Source of the DNA: Methylopila capsulata
GTDB taxonomy: Bacteria > Pseudomonadota > Alphaproteobacteria > Rhizobiales > Methylopilaceae
Direction: 5' to 3'
DNA: 64,000 bases
NCBI RefSeq assembly: GCF_016907975.1
Contig: NZ_JAFBCY010000001.1
Location: forward strand, 558,001-622,000
A model generated the notes under the pieces. It was not told where the DNA came from. It saw only the letters and a list, made by a program, of their open reading frames with translations, and ran no database searches. The translations under genes were made by a program, and so were the position numbers. This document shows positions 10,654-17,956 of the stretch, one piece after another (positions within the stretch are counted from its first letter, which is position 1; each line of letters opens with the position of its first letter).

Positions 10654-12495
10654 ATGGCTTTCGTATCTCACGACATGACGATCCCTCCCGATACGACGCC
10701 GGACGGCCCGCTGTTTCTGTTCGGGGGCCCTTATTCGAACCTCGAGGCGACCGCCGCCGCGCTGCGGGAGGCCGCGCGGCTCGGCGTTCCGCCGCATCGC
10801 GTGGTCTGCACCGGCGACATCGTGGCCTATGGCGCCGACGCGAAGGCCTGCGTGGAGCTCGTTCGCGGCGCAGGCGTCCACGTTGTCATGGGCAATTGCG
10901 AGGAGCAGCTCGCGGCCGGCGAGGAGGACTGCGGCTGCGGCTTCGCGCCCGGAAGCGCCTGCGACCGGCTCTCCGCCGCCTGGTTCGCGCACGCCTCGCG
11001 CGAGCTCGGGCCGGACGACCGTGCGTGGATGGCCGCCCTGCCCCGCCGGCTCGACGTCGCGGTCGGCGGCCTGACCCTCGCGGTGGTCCACGGGTCGCTC
11101 GACCACATCGCGCGCTTCGTCTTCCCCTCGACGCCTGCGCGGGTGAAAGCGTTGGATCTCGCGGCGTCCGGGGTCGACGGGATCGTCGCGGGCCACTCCG
11201 GCCTCCCCTTCAGCCAGGTGATCGACGGCCGGCTCTGGCACAATCCCGGCGCGGTCGGGATGCCGGCGAACGACGGCCGCGCGGACGTCTGGTGCAGCCT
11301 CCTCACCCCCGGCCCCGACCCACGGAGCGTCGTCGTCGAGCACCGGCGGCTGGAGTACGGCTGGGCGGCGGCGGCGGCGAAGATGCGCGCGGCCGGCTTG
11401 CCCGAGGGCTACGCCTCGGCGCTCGGAAGCGGCCTTTGGCCGAGCTGCGACGTGCTACCTCCGCCCGAGGCCAAGCGCACGGGCCGCACGGTCGAGCCCG
11501 GCGGCTTCGTCTGGCGCCGAGACGCGGACGACGCGCCGGCTTGGCCGATCTCGACCGCGGCGCCGCGACTGGCGCCCGAAAAGTTTCAGGACGGCGCATC
11601 GACCGCGCTCGGGGAGCCTCGCGCCACGGTCGGACTCTCAAGCCTACGCACCCTCTGGATCAATACGGGCACGCTCTGCAATCTCGCCTGCGCGAACTGC
11701 TACATCGAGTCGACCCCCCGCAATGACCGGCTCGTCTACATCACGGCGGCGGAGGCCGGCGCCTTTCTCGACGAGGCCGCGCGCGACCATCCCGAACTCG
11801 CCGAGATCGGTTTCACCGGCGGCGAGCCCTTCATGAACCCCGACCTTCTGGCGATGGTCGAGGACGCCCTCGCCCGTGGTCATCGGGCGCTGGTGCTGAC
11901 GAACGCCATGCGGCCGATGCAGCGGCTGAAAGCGCCCCTGCTGGCGCTGAAGGAGCGCTATGGCGCGCAGCTGGCGCTGCGGGTCTCGCTCGACCATTAC
12001 GACCCGGCGCTGCACGAGCTGGAGCGCGGGCCGCGCAGCTTCCAGCCCACGCTCGACGGCTTGAAATGGCTGGCGGATCAGGGCTTTGCGCTCTCCGTCG
12101 CCGGGCGCCTGTTCTCCGGCGAGGCGGAAGGCGTGGTGCGGGCGGGCTTCGCCCGGCTGTTCGGCGAGCACGGCGTCCCCGTCGACGCCGCCGACCCCGT
12201 TGCGCTGACGCTGTTCCCGGAGATGGACGCGGGCGCCGACATGCCCGAGATCACCACCGCCTGCTGGGGCCTCCTGGGCGTCGATCCGCGGAGCCTCATG
12301 TGCGCCTCCTCCCGCATGGTGGTGAAGCGCAAAGGCGCGGAGCGCCCCGCCGTGCTCGCCTGCACCCTGCTCGCCTACGACGAGCGCTTCGAGCTCGGCG
12401 CGACGCTCGCGGAGGCCAGCCGGCCCGTCGCGCTCAATCATCCGCACTGCGCAACCTTCTGCGTGTTGGGCGGAGCCGCCTGCAGCGCGGGCTGA
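10654..12495 (+). CDS. Fusion of a degenerate metallophosphoesterase and a radical SAM enzyme
   Basis: 613-residue two-domain protein. Residues about 18-240 have the calcineurin-like phosphoesterase layout: GGPYSN 24-29, GDIVAYG 54-60, GNCEE 80-84, VHGSLDH 145-151 and GHSGLPF 180-186. The first motif, normally DxH, reads GxY, and the usual GHTH reads GHSG, so at least three expected metal ligands are missing. A Cys-rich insertion follows GNCEE (C93, C95, C103). Residues about 330-613 are radical SAM: CNLACANC 342-349 (Cx3Cx2C) and GGEP 389-392, with a C-terminal Cys group (C599, C603, C610) that could hold an auxiliary cluster. It is divergent from the importer operon across 55 bases. No strong ribosome site is visible, so the start is tentative. 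Function unknown. Confidence 0.88.
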   Translation: MAFVSHDMTIPPDTTPDGPLFLFGGPYSNLEATAAALREAARLGVPPHRVVCTGDIVAYGADAKACVELVRGAGVHVVMGNCEEQLAAGEEDCGCGFAPGSACDRLSAAWFAHASRELGPDDRAWMAALPRRLDVAVGGLTLAVVHGSLDHIARFVFPSTPARVKALDLAASGVDGIVAGHSGLPFSQVIDGRLWHNPGAVGMPANDGRADVWCSLLTPGPDPRSVVVEHRRLEYGWAAAAAKMRAAGLPEGYASALGSGLWPSCDVLPPPEAKRTGRTVEPGGFVWRRDADDAPAWPISTAAPRLAPEKFQDGASTALGEPRATVGLSSLRTLWINTGTLCNLACANCYIESTPRNDRLVYITAAEAGAFLDEAARDHPELAEIGFTGGEPFMNPDLLAMVEDALARGHRALVLTNAMRPMQRLKAPLLALKERYGAQLALRVSLDHYDPALHELERGPRSFQPTLDGLKWLADQGFALSVAGRLFSGEAEGVVRAGFARLFGEHGVPVDAADPVALTLFPEMDAGADMPEITTACWGLLGVDPRSLMCASSRMVVKRKGAERPAVLACTLLAYDERFELGATLAEASRPVALNHPHCATFCVLGGAACSAG

Positions 12496-12579
12496 GCGCT
12501 CGCAATCGCCGCCGAAGACGGCCACATAGAGTGGAGATGCGCCGTCCGAGGCGCGATTCCGCCGTCCGAGGAGACCGCC

Positions 12580-12873
12580 ATGGCCCGCCGGCCGACAGAC
12601 CCCCGCGACGCCGCCGAGGCGGCGTTCAAGCCGAAGACGCCCACGGCCCCGCCGGCGCCCAAACCCGCCGCCATCCCCGGCGCCCGCGAGCAGGTCACGC
12701 TCCGGCTGGACCAGGACGTGCTGCTCTATTTCCAGGATGACGGCGCCGGCTGGCAGGACCGCATCAACGCGGCGCTGCGGGACTACGTCCAGACCCACGG
12801 CGGCTTCGGCGGCGGCGATCGGTCGATCCCGGTCGACCAGCTCTCGGGCGCCAACGACGACGGCGCCGGCTGA
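12580..12873 (+). CDS. BrnA-like antitoxin-family protein, no partner toxin
   Basis: 97 residues. After a Pro/Ala-rich N-terminal half, the segment EQVTLRLDQDVLLYFQDDGAGWQDRINAAL resembles the ribbon-helix-helix DNA-binding core of BrnA/DUF4415 antitoxins (beta strand, then helix with GxGWQxRIN). No BrnT-like toxin is next to it: upstream is the radical SAM fusion and downstream the tRNA-Arg gene. It may act as a stand-alone regulator. A GAGGAGA ribosome site precedes the ATG. Confidence 0.72.
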   Translation: MARRPTDPRDAAEAAFKPKTPTAPPAPKPAAIPGAREQVTLRLDQDVLLYFQDDGAGWQDRINAALRDYVQTHGGFGGGDRSIPVDQLSGANDDGAG

Positions 12874-12995
12874 CGGCGCCGTCCTGCGGCCATCGCCATC
12901 GTTGACGACGCCATCCACGCCGCTATGAATGCCGGACGGTTGACGGGCAGTCCACGACGGTCGTCGGCCGAGCCTCGCATGCGAGAACGTCACGC

Positions 12996-13072
12996 GGCCC
13001 CGTAGCTCAGCCGGATAGAGCACCAGCCTTCTAAGCTGATGGTCGGTGGTTCGAATCCACCCGGGGTCGCCA
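12996..13072 (+). tRNA. tRNA-Arg (anticodon UCU), CCA encoded
   Basis: Cloverleaf read by eye. The acceptor stem GGCCCCG pairs with CGGGGTC. The D-arm GCTC...GAGC, the anticodon loop CTTCTAA with TCT, and the T-arm GGTGG-TTCGAAT-CCACC follow. The 3' CCA is in the gene. The deaminase and acetyltransferase remnant just downstream could have arrived by insertion at this tRNA, but I found no repeat of the tRNA 3' end to support it. Confidence 0.95.
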
Positions 13073-13151
13073 ACAACCTCTCGGGATTCCGCGCGCTCTG
13101 GATCTCTCGCGATGACTCCCGACGGGCCCCTTCGGGAGGACCGTACGGGGG

Positions 13152-13667
13152 TCAGCCGCCGCTTGAGCGAACCGCCGCGGCGAATTCAGGAGCGCCTCCC
13201 GTCAACCAGAAAGGCTCCTGTGTCGAATCGAGGAACTGACTGAAGAGCGCGCGAGCCTCCCCCCTGCGCACCCCCCGGCGGATCGCCACTGGGCGGCCTC
13301 GATGTCGAGGCGGGAGGACGTCGTCTGGAACCTCGGCGCAGCCCCCATAGGCATCCTCCATCGCGTAGACCAAACGCGTGATCGGCAGGTGTCGAAGCGC
13401 GCCCCAACACATGATGCATGGTTCAAGCGTCGTATAGAGGCCCAGGCTATCCTGCCGCGAGTAGTCGTAATCACCTTGGAATACTGCGCGAAACACAACC
13501 ATCTCCGCATGATCGAGATGGTTTGACCCCATAGCCTTGTGGCCAGTTGCGACGACCCGTTCCCCTATGGTCAGCACCGCGCCGACAGGGAAATGCGCCT
13601 TGGCCAAGGCCTGCCGTGCCTCTTCGAGCGCGTAACCCATCATTTCGTGATCGAAGCGGTCATCCAT
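13152..13667 (-). CDS. Cytidine/guanine deaminase-family zinc enzyme
   Basis: 171 residues with the zinc-dependent deaminase motifs HAEMVV (His ligand and catalytic Glu) and PCIMC (two Cys ligands). PVGAVLTIGERVVATGHK is the substrate-loop strand. This places it among small nucleoside/base deaminases, such as guanine deaminase-like or MafB19-like. The nucleotide base it acts on cannot be told. It lies between tRNA-Arg and a broken acetyltransferase gene, pointing away from the latter, and its GC content is a little below that of surrounding genes, consistent with a recent arrival. Confidence 0.85.
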   Translation of the reverse strand: MDDRFDHEMMGYALEEARQALAKAHFPVGAVLTIGERVVATGHKAMGSNHLDHAEMVVFRAVFQGDYDYSRQDSLGLYTTLEPCIMCWGALRHLPITRLVYAMEDAYGGCAEVPDDVLPPRHRGRPVAIRRGVRRGEARALFSQFLDSTQEPFWLTGGAPEFAAAVRSSGG

Positions 13668-13684
13668 GACGATGATTGCCCTTG

Positions 13685-13780
13685 ATGACCCTCATCCGCG
13701 ATGCCTCCGAAGAGGACATCTCAGCGATCTTCGAGATCCGACCGAGCGTGTCGTCGGCTTTTCGAGGGGATGCAGCAGGC
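13685..13780 (+). pseudogene. Remnant of a GNAT N-acetyltransferase gene
   Basis: The first about 20 codons (MTLIRDASEEDISAIFEIRP) look like the start of a small GNAT acetyltransferase. The frame then loses resemblance. In the next frame ERVVGFS, typical of the GNAT core strand, follows within about 10 bases of DNA, where roughly 40-50 residues should lie between. I read this as an internal deletion with frameshift. The remaining sequence to 13923 shows no further clear family match. The end coordinate is approximate. Confidence 0.45.
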
Positions 13781-13923
13781 TCGCGCCGCTCACCCGCATC
13801 GCCAACCTGCGTTGCGAGGAGGCTTGTCTGCGCGACGAGCGCGGCCAGCTCATCTCGGAAACCGCGCAGCGGGTCTCTAACGAGATCGCGCGCGTCGACT
13901 CGCTCGCCGGCCCAGGCGCCCGG

Positions 13924-14229
13924 TCAGTGCGTCCAGGGCTCGGGACGGCCGGCGCGGAAGTTGTCGGAGTAGGAGAAGGTGCGCGGCGCGGCCGGCTTCG
14001 GCTCCTGAACGCGGAAGGCGAGACCCTCGCGCTCGGCGTAGGCGATCGCCTCTTCCTTGGTGTCGAACCAGAGCTTCACCTGCGCGCGGGTGTCGCCGGA
14101 CGAGGTCCAGCCCATCAGAGGCTCGATCCGCCGCGCTTCCGCCGCATCATGCTCCAGCAACCAGCGCTTGGTCTTTCCGACGCCCGACTGCATCGCGTTG
14201 CGCGCCGGCTTGTAGATGCGTGCGGTCAT
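13924..14229 (-). CDS. NADH dehydrogenase accessory subunit, NDUFS4 (ETC_C1) type
   Basis: 101 residues of the family containing mitochondrial NDUFS4 and its alphaproteobacterial homologues, which stabilise the peripheral arm of complex I. Visible are ARIYKPARNAMQSGVGKTK at the N-terminus, RRIEPLMGWTSSGDTRAQV with the conserved W-T-S-S-GD, the KEEAIAYAEREGL helix, and YSDNFRAGRPEPWTH at the C-terminus. I chose the ATG at 14229, which matches the family start; the open frame extends to 14295. The main nuo operon is not in the window. Confidence 0.9.
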   Translation of the reverse strand: MTARIYKPARNAMQSGVGKTKRWLLEHDAAEARRIEPLMGWTSSGDTRAQVKLWFDTKEEAIAYAEREGLAFRVQEPKPAAPRTFSYSDNFRAGRPEPWTH

Positions 14230-14280
14230 GGCGGGGGTCCTCGAGCGGGTCCTTAGCGGTCGTCGTGCGCGAAAAACGAC

Positions 14281-14357
14281 TGGTCGGGGCGACATGATTC
14301 GAACATGCGACTTCCTGCTCCCAAAGCAGGCGCTCTACCAGGCTGAGCTACGCCCCG
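14281..14357 (-). tRNA. tRNA-Pro (anticodon UGG), CCA encoded
   Basis: On the minus strand the acceptor stem CGGGGCG pairs with CGCCCCG and is followed by A and an encoded CCA. The anticodon stem CCTGC/GCAGG encloses TTTGGGA with anticodon TGG, and the T-loop is TTCGAAT. Confidence 0.95.
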
Positions 14358-14453
14358 AAGTCTCGAATTTCACCGGGTTATGCCCGTTTCGAGGGTCGAC
14401 GGCAACACCATGCGACGGCGCCCCTCGCGCTCTTCCGCCGAGAGCCCGCGCCG

Positions 14454-15974
14454 TCACGCCGTGGCGCGCCGCGCGTCGCCCAGAATCGGGTCGAGCGCAG
14501 CCAGGAAGCCGTCGAGATGAACGCTCCAGGGCGCTTTGGCGGCCGCCTGCGCTTCGGCCCAGGCGTGGTACTCGAGCCCGCGCGCGACGGCGAGATGCGC
14601 GTAGTTCAGCCGCTGCGTGTCGGCGCCTTCGCAGATCGGCAGGAGTTCGATCACCTTAGCGCCCGGCTGCGCGACCACGATGTGCGACAGCCCGGAGCCA
14701 TGCGCGCCCACGATCACCTTCGCCCGGCTCATCACCGCGATCTGCTCCGCCAGCGACATCTCCGACAGCACGCAGATCCGGAAGCCGCGGGCGGCCAAGG
14801 CGGCCTCGACGGCGGCCTCGTTCTCCATCCTGCGTCGGCTGGCGTCGCTGCGCGAGACATAGATGCGGTCGGACGCGTCGGCCGAGGCTTCCGTCAGGGC
14901 GCGGGCGACGATGCGGTCGTAGATCGGCGCAATGCGGTTCCAGCGCGGGAACGACCGCAGCCCCACCTTCGCGACGAGGAGCTTTTCGACGAAGACCGGC
15001 CGGCTGCCGCGGACGACGTCCGCCACGTCGAGGCCCGCGAGCCGCAGGGTCTCGAGCTCGTATCCCTGCCCCTTCTCGCCGAGCAGAAGCCGGGGCTTCG
15101 GGGCGCCGCCCTCGAGCAGCCATGACAGCTTCGGCGACTGCTCGACGAGCCAGGGATAGAGGCCCTTCGCCCGCCCGGAGACGTGGAGCGCCAGCTCGAT
15201 GTGCGCGACGTCGGCTTTCGAGACCTTGGGAACGGCCGCGCCCTGGCTGAGCAGGATCGAGCCTTCTTCGCTCCAGACCTGCCCGATCCCGTCGACGAAG
15301 ACGTTCTCGTAGAAGCCGACGCGCGGCTTGAAGGGCTTCGCCTGCCCCTCGCGAAACCTAGCGAGATCGGCTTCGAGACGCTGGACATGAACCGTCGGGA
15401 CGCCCGGAGCGGCATGTAACGCCGCCGTTCCCGGCGCCGTCAGGCCGGCGGCCTCGCGGTAACCGTGCTCGTAATCGGCGAGCGCCACCGTCTCGCCGCC
15501 TGCTTTCTGGATCGCCGCGTCGACCTCGGCCAGCAGGCGCGGGTCCGTGAGCTTCTGCTTGATGGCGCGCGCCGACTGCAGGAAGCGGGGATCGGCGACC
15601 GTCGCGGGATCCGCCGTCAACACCCGCCACGCCTGCTCGGGCATGTCGGCGGCCGCGAGATCGTGCGCGATCCGCCGCCTCATCACCACGGTCATCGCCA
15701 GCCACGCCGCCGCGAGACCGACCTCCTGGATGACCGCCGTGGCCTTGAGCGCGCGCGCGGCGGACAGCCGAAAGACGAGCAGCCGAACGTCGGCGGCGAG
15801 GTCGCGCTTCGAGCTGGTGAGGTCGAGAACCTTCGTCCAGTCGCCGGCGGCGAGGCTCGCCTCCGCCTCGGCCCGCAGACGCGCTTCCCGCGTCTCTCCG
15901 GCCGCGGTCCCCGTCGGGCTGGCAGAACCTCGTCCGGACCTGAGCGCGCCGAAGCGTTTGAGAAGAGCTATCAT
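14454..15974 (-). CDS. Glycosyltransferase family 61 protein
   Basis: 506 residues. The N-terminal half is helical, of TPR-like composition and unclear role. The C-terminal half has GT61/DUF563 features: a DRIYVSRSDASRRRMENE strand-loop, then RGFRICVLSEMSLAEQIAVM, then VIVGAHGSGLSHIV with the conserved GxHGxGL-type turn, and GAKVIELLP. Such enzymes act on cell-surface polysaccharides or glycolipids; donor and acceptor are unknown. It is monocistronic on the minus strand and divergent from the deoR gene. The 136-base gap is moderately AT-rich and likely holds both promoters. Confidence 0.85.
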   Translation of the reverse strand: MIALLKRFGALRSGRGSASPTGTAAGETREARLRAEAEASLAAGDWTKVLDLTSSKRDLAADVRLLVFRLSAARALKATAVIQEVGLAAAWLAMTVVMRRRIAHDLAAADMPEQAWRVLTADPATVADPRFLQSARAIKQKLTDPRLLAEVDAAIQKAGGETVALADYEHGYREAAGLTAPGTAALHAAPGVPTVHVQRLEADLARFREGQAKPFKPRVGFYENVFVDGIGQVWSEEGSILLSQGAAVPKVSKADVAHIELALHVSGRAKGLYPWLVEQSPKLSWLLEGGAPKPRLLLGEKGQGYELETLRLAGLDVADVVRGSRPVFVEKLLVAKVGLRSFPRWNRIAPIYDRIVARALTEASADASDRIYVSRSDASRRRMENEAAVEAALAARGFRICVLSEMSLAEQIAVMSRAKVIVGAHGSGLSHIVVAQPGAKVIELLPICEGADTQRLNYAHLAVARGLEYHAWAEAQAAAKAPWSVHLDGFLAALDPILGDARRATA

Positions 15975-16110
15975 GACCGTCTTTAAATCACAGTTTATCG
16001 TCGAATAAGGGCATGTAAGATTTTGCGAGGCGGCGATTGACCGGACAAGTCCGCGAACCGCGCCGGAATCCTACGCGACGAAGTATGTATGAGGCGATCG
16101 TATCACGCGA

Positions 16111-16872
16111 ATGAAACTCACCAAGGCCGCCCGGCACGAAGAGATCCTCGCCCAGATCACCCAGCAACCCAGCCTTCGGGTCGCCGATCTCGCGGGCCGG
16201 CTGCGAGTCTCGACGGAGACGATCCGACGCGATCTCGACGAATTGACCGACCAGGGCCTCGTCAACCGCACCTACGGCGGAGCGGTGCCGATGCGCGGGG
16301 CCGAGCCCTCGGTCGGCGAGCGCCACGGCCTGTTCGTGGCGGAGCGCGAGCGCATCGCGCGGGCGGCCTCGGCCCGCATCAAGCCGGGCGCTCTTGTGAT
16401 GATCGGCTCGGGCGCGACGACGACGCACGTCGCCCGCCGCATCGCGGTCGAGCACAAGGGGCTGACCGTCGTCACCCACTCCTTCAGCGTGGCGACCGTG
16501 CTGTCGCTCAATCCGACGATCACGGTGCTCATGGCGCCGGGCAACTACCTCGCCAGCGAAGGCGCGACGGTGGGGGTCCACGCCGCGCGCTTCCTCCACG
16601 ATTTTTCCGCCGACCTCGCCATCCTCGGGGCGAGCGGACTGACCTCGGAAGGCGCGACCGACGCGCGGCTGGAGCCGGCCGCGATCTTCAGCGTGCTCGC
16701 CTCCCGGGCCGCCGAGACCTTGGTGGTGGCGGACCGCTCGAAGTTCGACAAGGTGTTCCCCGCCCGCTACGCGAGCTGGCGCGAGCTCGGCGCCCTCGTC
16801 TGCGATCAGACGCCCGAGGGACCGTTGGCGGAAACGCTGCGCCGGCACGGCGTCGAGGTGACGGTGGCGTAA
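16111..16872 (+). CDS. DeoR/GlpR-family transcriptional regulator
   Basis: 253 residues. The N-terminal helix-turn-helix contains RVADLAGRLRVSTETIRRDLDEL, the DeoR recognition segment, followed by NRTYGGAVP. The C-terminal DeoRC sugar-phosphate sensor domain shows MIGSGATTTHVARRI, VVTHSFSVATVLS, ILGASGLTSEGATD and VVADRSKFDK. DeoR regulators respond to phosphorylated metabolites. This one is 87 bases upstream of a kinase and a predicted phospho-lyase, so a phosphorylated amino alcohol or amino acid produced by the kinase is a reasonable inducer. That link is inferred from position. Confidence 0.92.
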   Translation: MKLTKAARHEEILAQITQQPSLRVADLAGRLRVSTETIRRDLDELTDQGLVNRTYGGAVPMRGAEPSVGERHGLFVAERERIARAASARIKPGALVMIGSGATTTHVARRIAVEHKGLTVVTHSFSVATVLSLNPTITVLMAPGNYLASEGATVGVHAARFLHDFSADLAILGASGLTSEGATDARLEPAAIFSVLASRAAETLVVADRSKFDKVFPARYASWRELGALVCDQTPEGPLAETLRRHGVEVTVA

Positions 16873-16959
16873 CCTCCGTCCTGTGGCGATTCAGTCAGCA
16901 TTTGTTGCGTTCGCCACATTTCCGTGGAATGTCTGTCGGGAGACTCCACGAGGCGACGG

Positions 16960-17940
16960 ATGTACGACGACGACTTTCTGGCGCGGCTCACCGCGCGACT
17001 GCGGGAAGCGCTGCCGCGCTGGGGCGTCGGGCCGGACGCCGGGCTCAGGCTTCTGACCATCTCCGAGAACGCCACGTTCCTCGCTGACGACGACGGGCGG
17101 CGCATCGTCTTCCGCGTCCACCGGCCGGACTATCATACGCTCGAGGAGATCCGCTCCGAGCTCGCCTGGATCGAGGCGCTGCGCGCCGACGGCGTCGCCG
17201 CCACGCCGGAGCCGCTGCGTATGCGCGACGGCGAACTGCTGGGCGCCTTCGAGGACGAGGGCAGCCTGCGCCACGTCGTCGCCTTCGAGCACATGAGCGG
17301 CGGGGAGCCGGAACCGGGAGCGGACATGCCGCACTGGTACCGCACGCTCGGGACCATCACCGCCGGACTCCATGGCCATGTCCGCGGCTGGCGGACGCCA
17401 GCGCGCTTCCGCCGCAAGCTATGGGACTTCGACGCCATGCTGGGCGACCGCCCGTTGTGGGGCGACTGGCGCGACGGGCTCGGCCTCGAGCCTGAGGGCC
17501 GGGCGTTGATCGAGCGCGCCTCGGCGGTCCTGCGCCGCGAGGTCGAGGCCTATGGCGCGGCGCCGGAGCGCTTCGGGCTGATCCACGCCGACCTCCGGCC
17601 GGCGAATTTGCTGGTCGACGGCGACCGCCTCGGCGTCATCGACTTCGACGACTGCGGCTTCTCCTGGTTCATGTACGACTTCGCCGCGGCCGTGAGCTTC
17701 ATGGAGCACGAACCGTTCATTCCGGAGCTGCAGGACGCCTGGCTCGAGGGCTACGCCGCGATCGCGCCGGTCTCGCGCGAGGAGCGCGCGATCATGCCGA
17801 CCTTCCTGCTGCTGCGGCGGATCCTGCTCACCGCCTGGGTCGCGTCGCACGCCGAGACGCCGACCGCCCAGTCGATGGGCGTCCCCTTCACCCACGGCAC
17901 GCTCGAACTCGCGGAGCGACACCTGGTCCAGCGCGGCTGA
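16960..17940 (+). CDS. APH-fold kinase, candidate amino-alcohol/hydroxylysine-type kinase
   Basis: 326 residues of the aminoglycoside/choline phosphotransferase fold. The catalytic loop HADLRPAN (209-216) and the metal-binding DFDD (228-231) are intact, and SENATFL near residue 36 is the nucleotide-binding strand. I chose the ATG at 16960, behind a CGAGGCG site. The downstream gene, 16 bases away, is a class III aminotransferase-fold enzyme. In animals and bacteria, APH-fold kinases pair with such enzymes as hydroxylysine kinase plus 5-phosphohydroxylysine phospho-lyase, or ethanolamine kinase plus phosphoethanolamine phospho-lyase. A kinase for a small hydroxylated amine is therefore the best guess. 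Homoserine kinase-like activity is the main alternative. Confidence 0.85.
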   Translation: MYDDDFLARLTARLREALPRWGVGPDAGLRLLTISENATFLADDDGRRIVFRVHRPDYHTLEEIRSELAWIEALRADGVAATPEPLRMRDGELLGAFEDEGSLRHVVAFEHMSGGEPEPGADMPHWYRTLGTITAGLHGHVRGWRTPARFRRKLWDFDAMLGDRPLWGDWRDGLGLEPEGRALIERASAVLRREVEAYGAAPERFGLIHADLRPANLLVDGDRLGVIDFDDCGFSWFMYDFAAAVSFMEHEPFIPELQDAWLEGYAAIAPVSREERAIMPTFLLLRRILLTAWVASHAETPTAQSMGVPFTHGTLELAERHLVQRG

Positions 17941-17956
17941 GGCCCGAGGAGACGTC

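Noticed and set aside
10599-10655. Start of the PhnD-like gene at ATG 10655, overlapping the divergent ATG
   Set aside because: GTG at 10598 has a strong ribosome site and yields a proper signal peptide; the longer version adds a non-hydrophobic basic extension.
13666-14256. A 196-codon plus-strand frame covering the acetyltransferase remnant and the complex I subunit
   Set aside because: It runs antisense to the well-supported NDUFS4-like gene and only a short internal part (ERVVGFS) resembles GNAT sequence, which I report as part of a pseudogene instead.
12961-14400. Possible integrated element bounded by tRNA attachment-site repeats
   Set aside because: I looked for a second copy of the tRNA-Arg 3' end near the deaminase and acetyltransferase remnant and found none, and there is no integrase.
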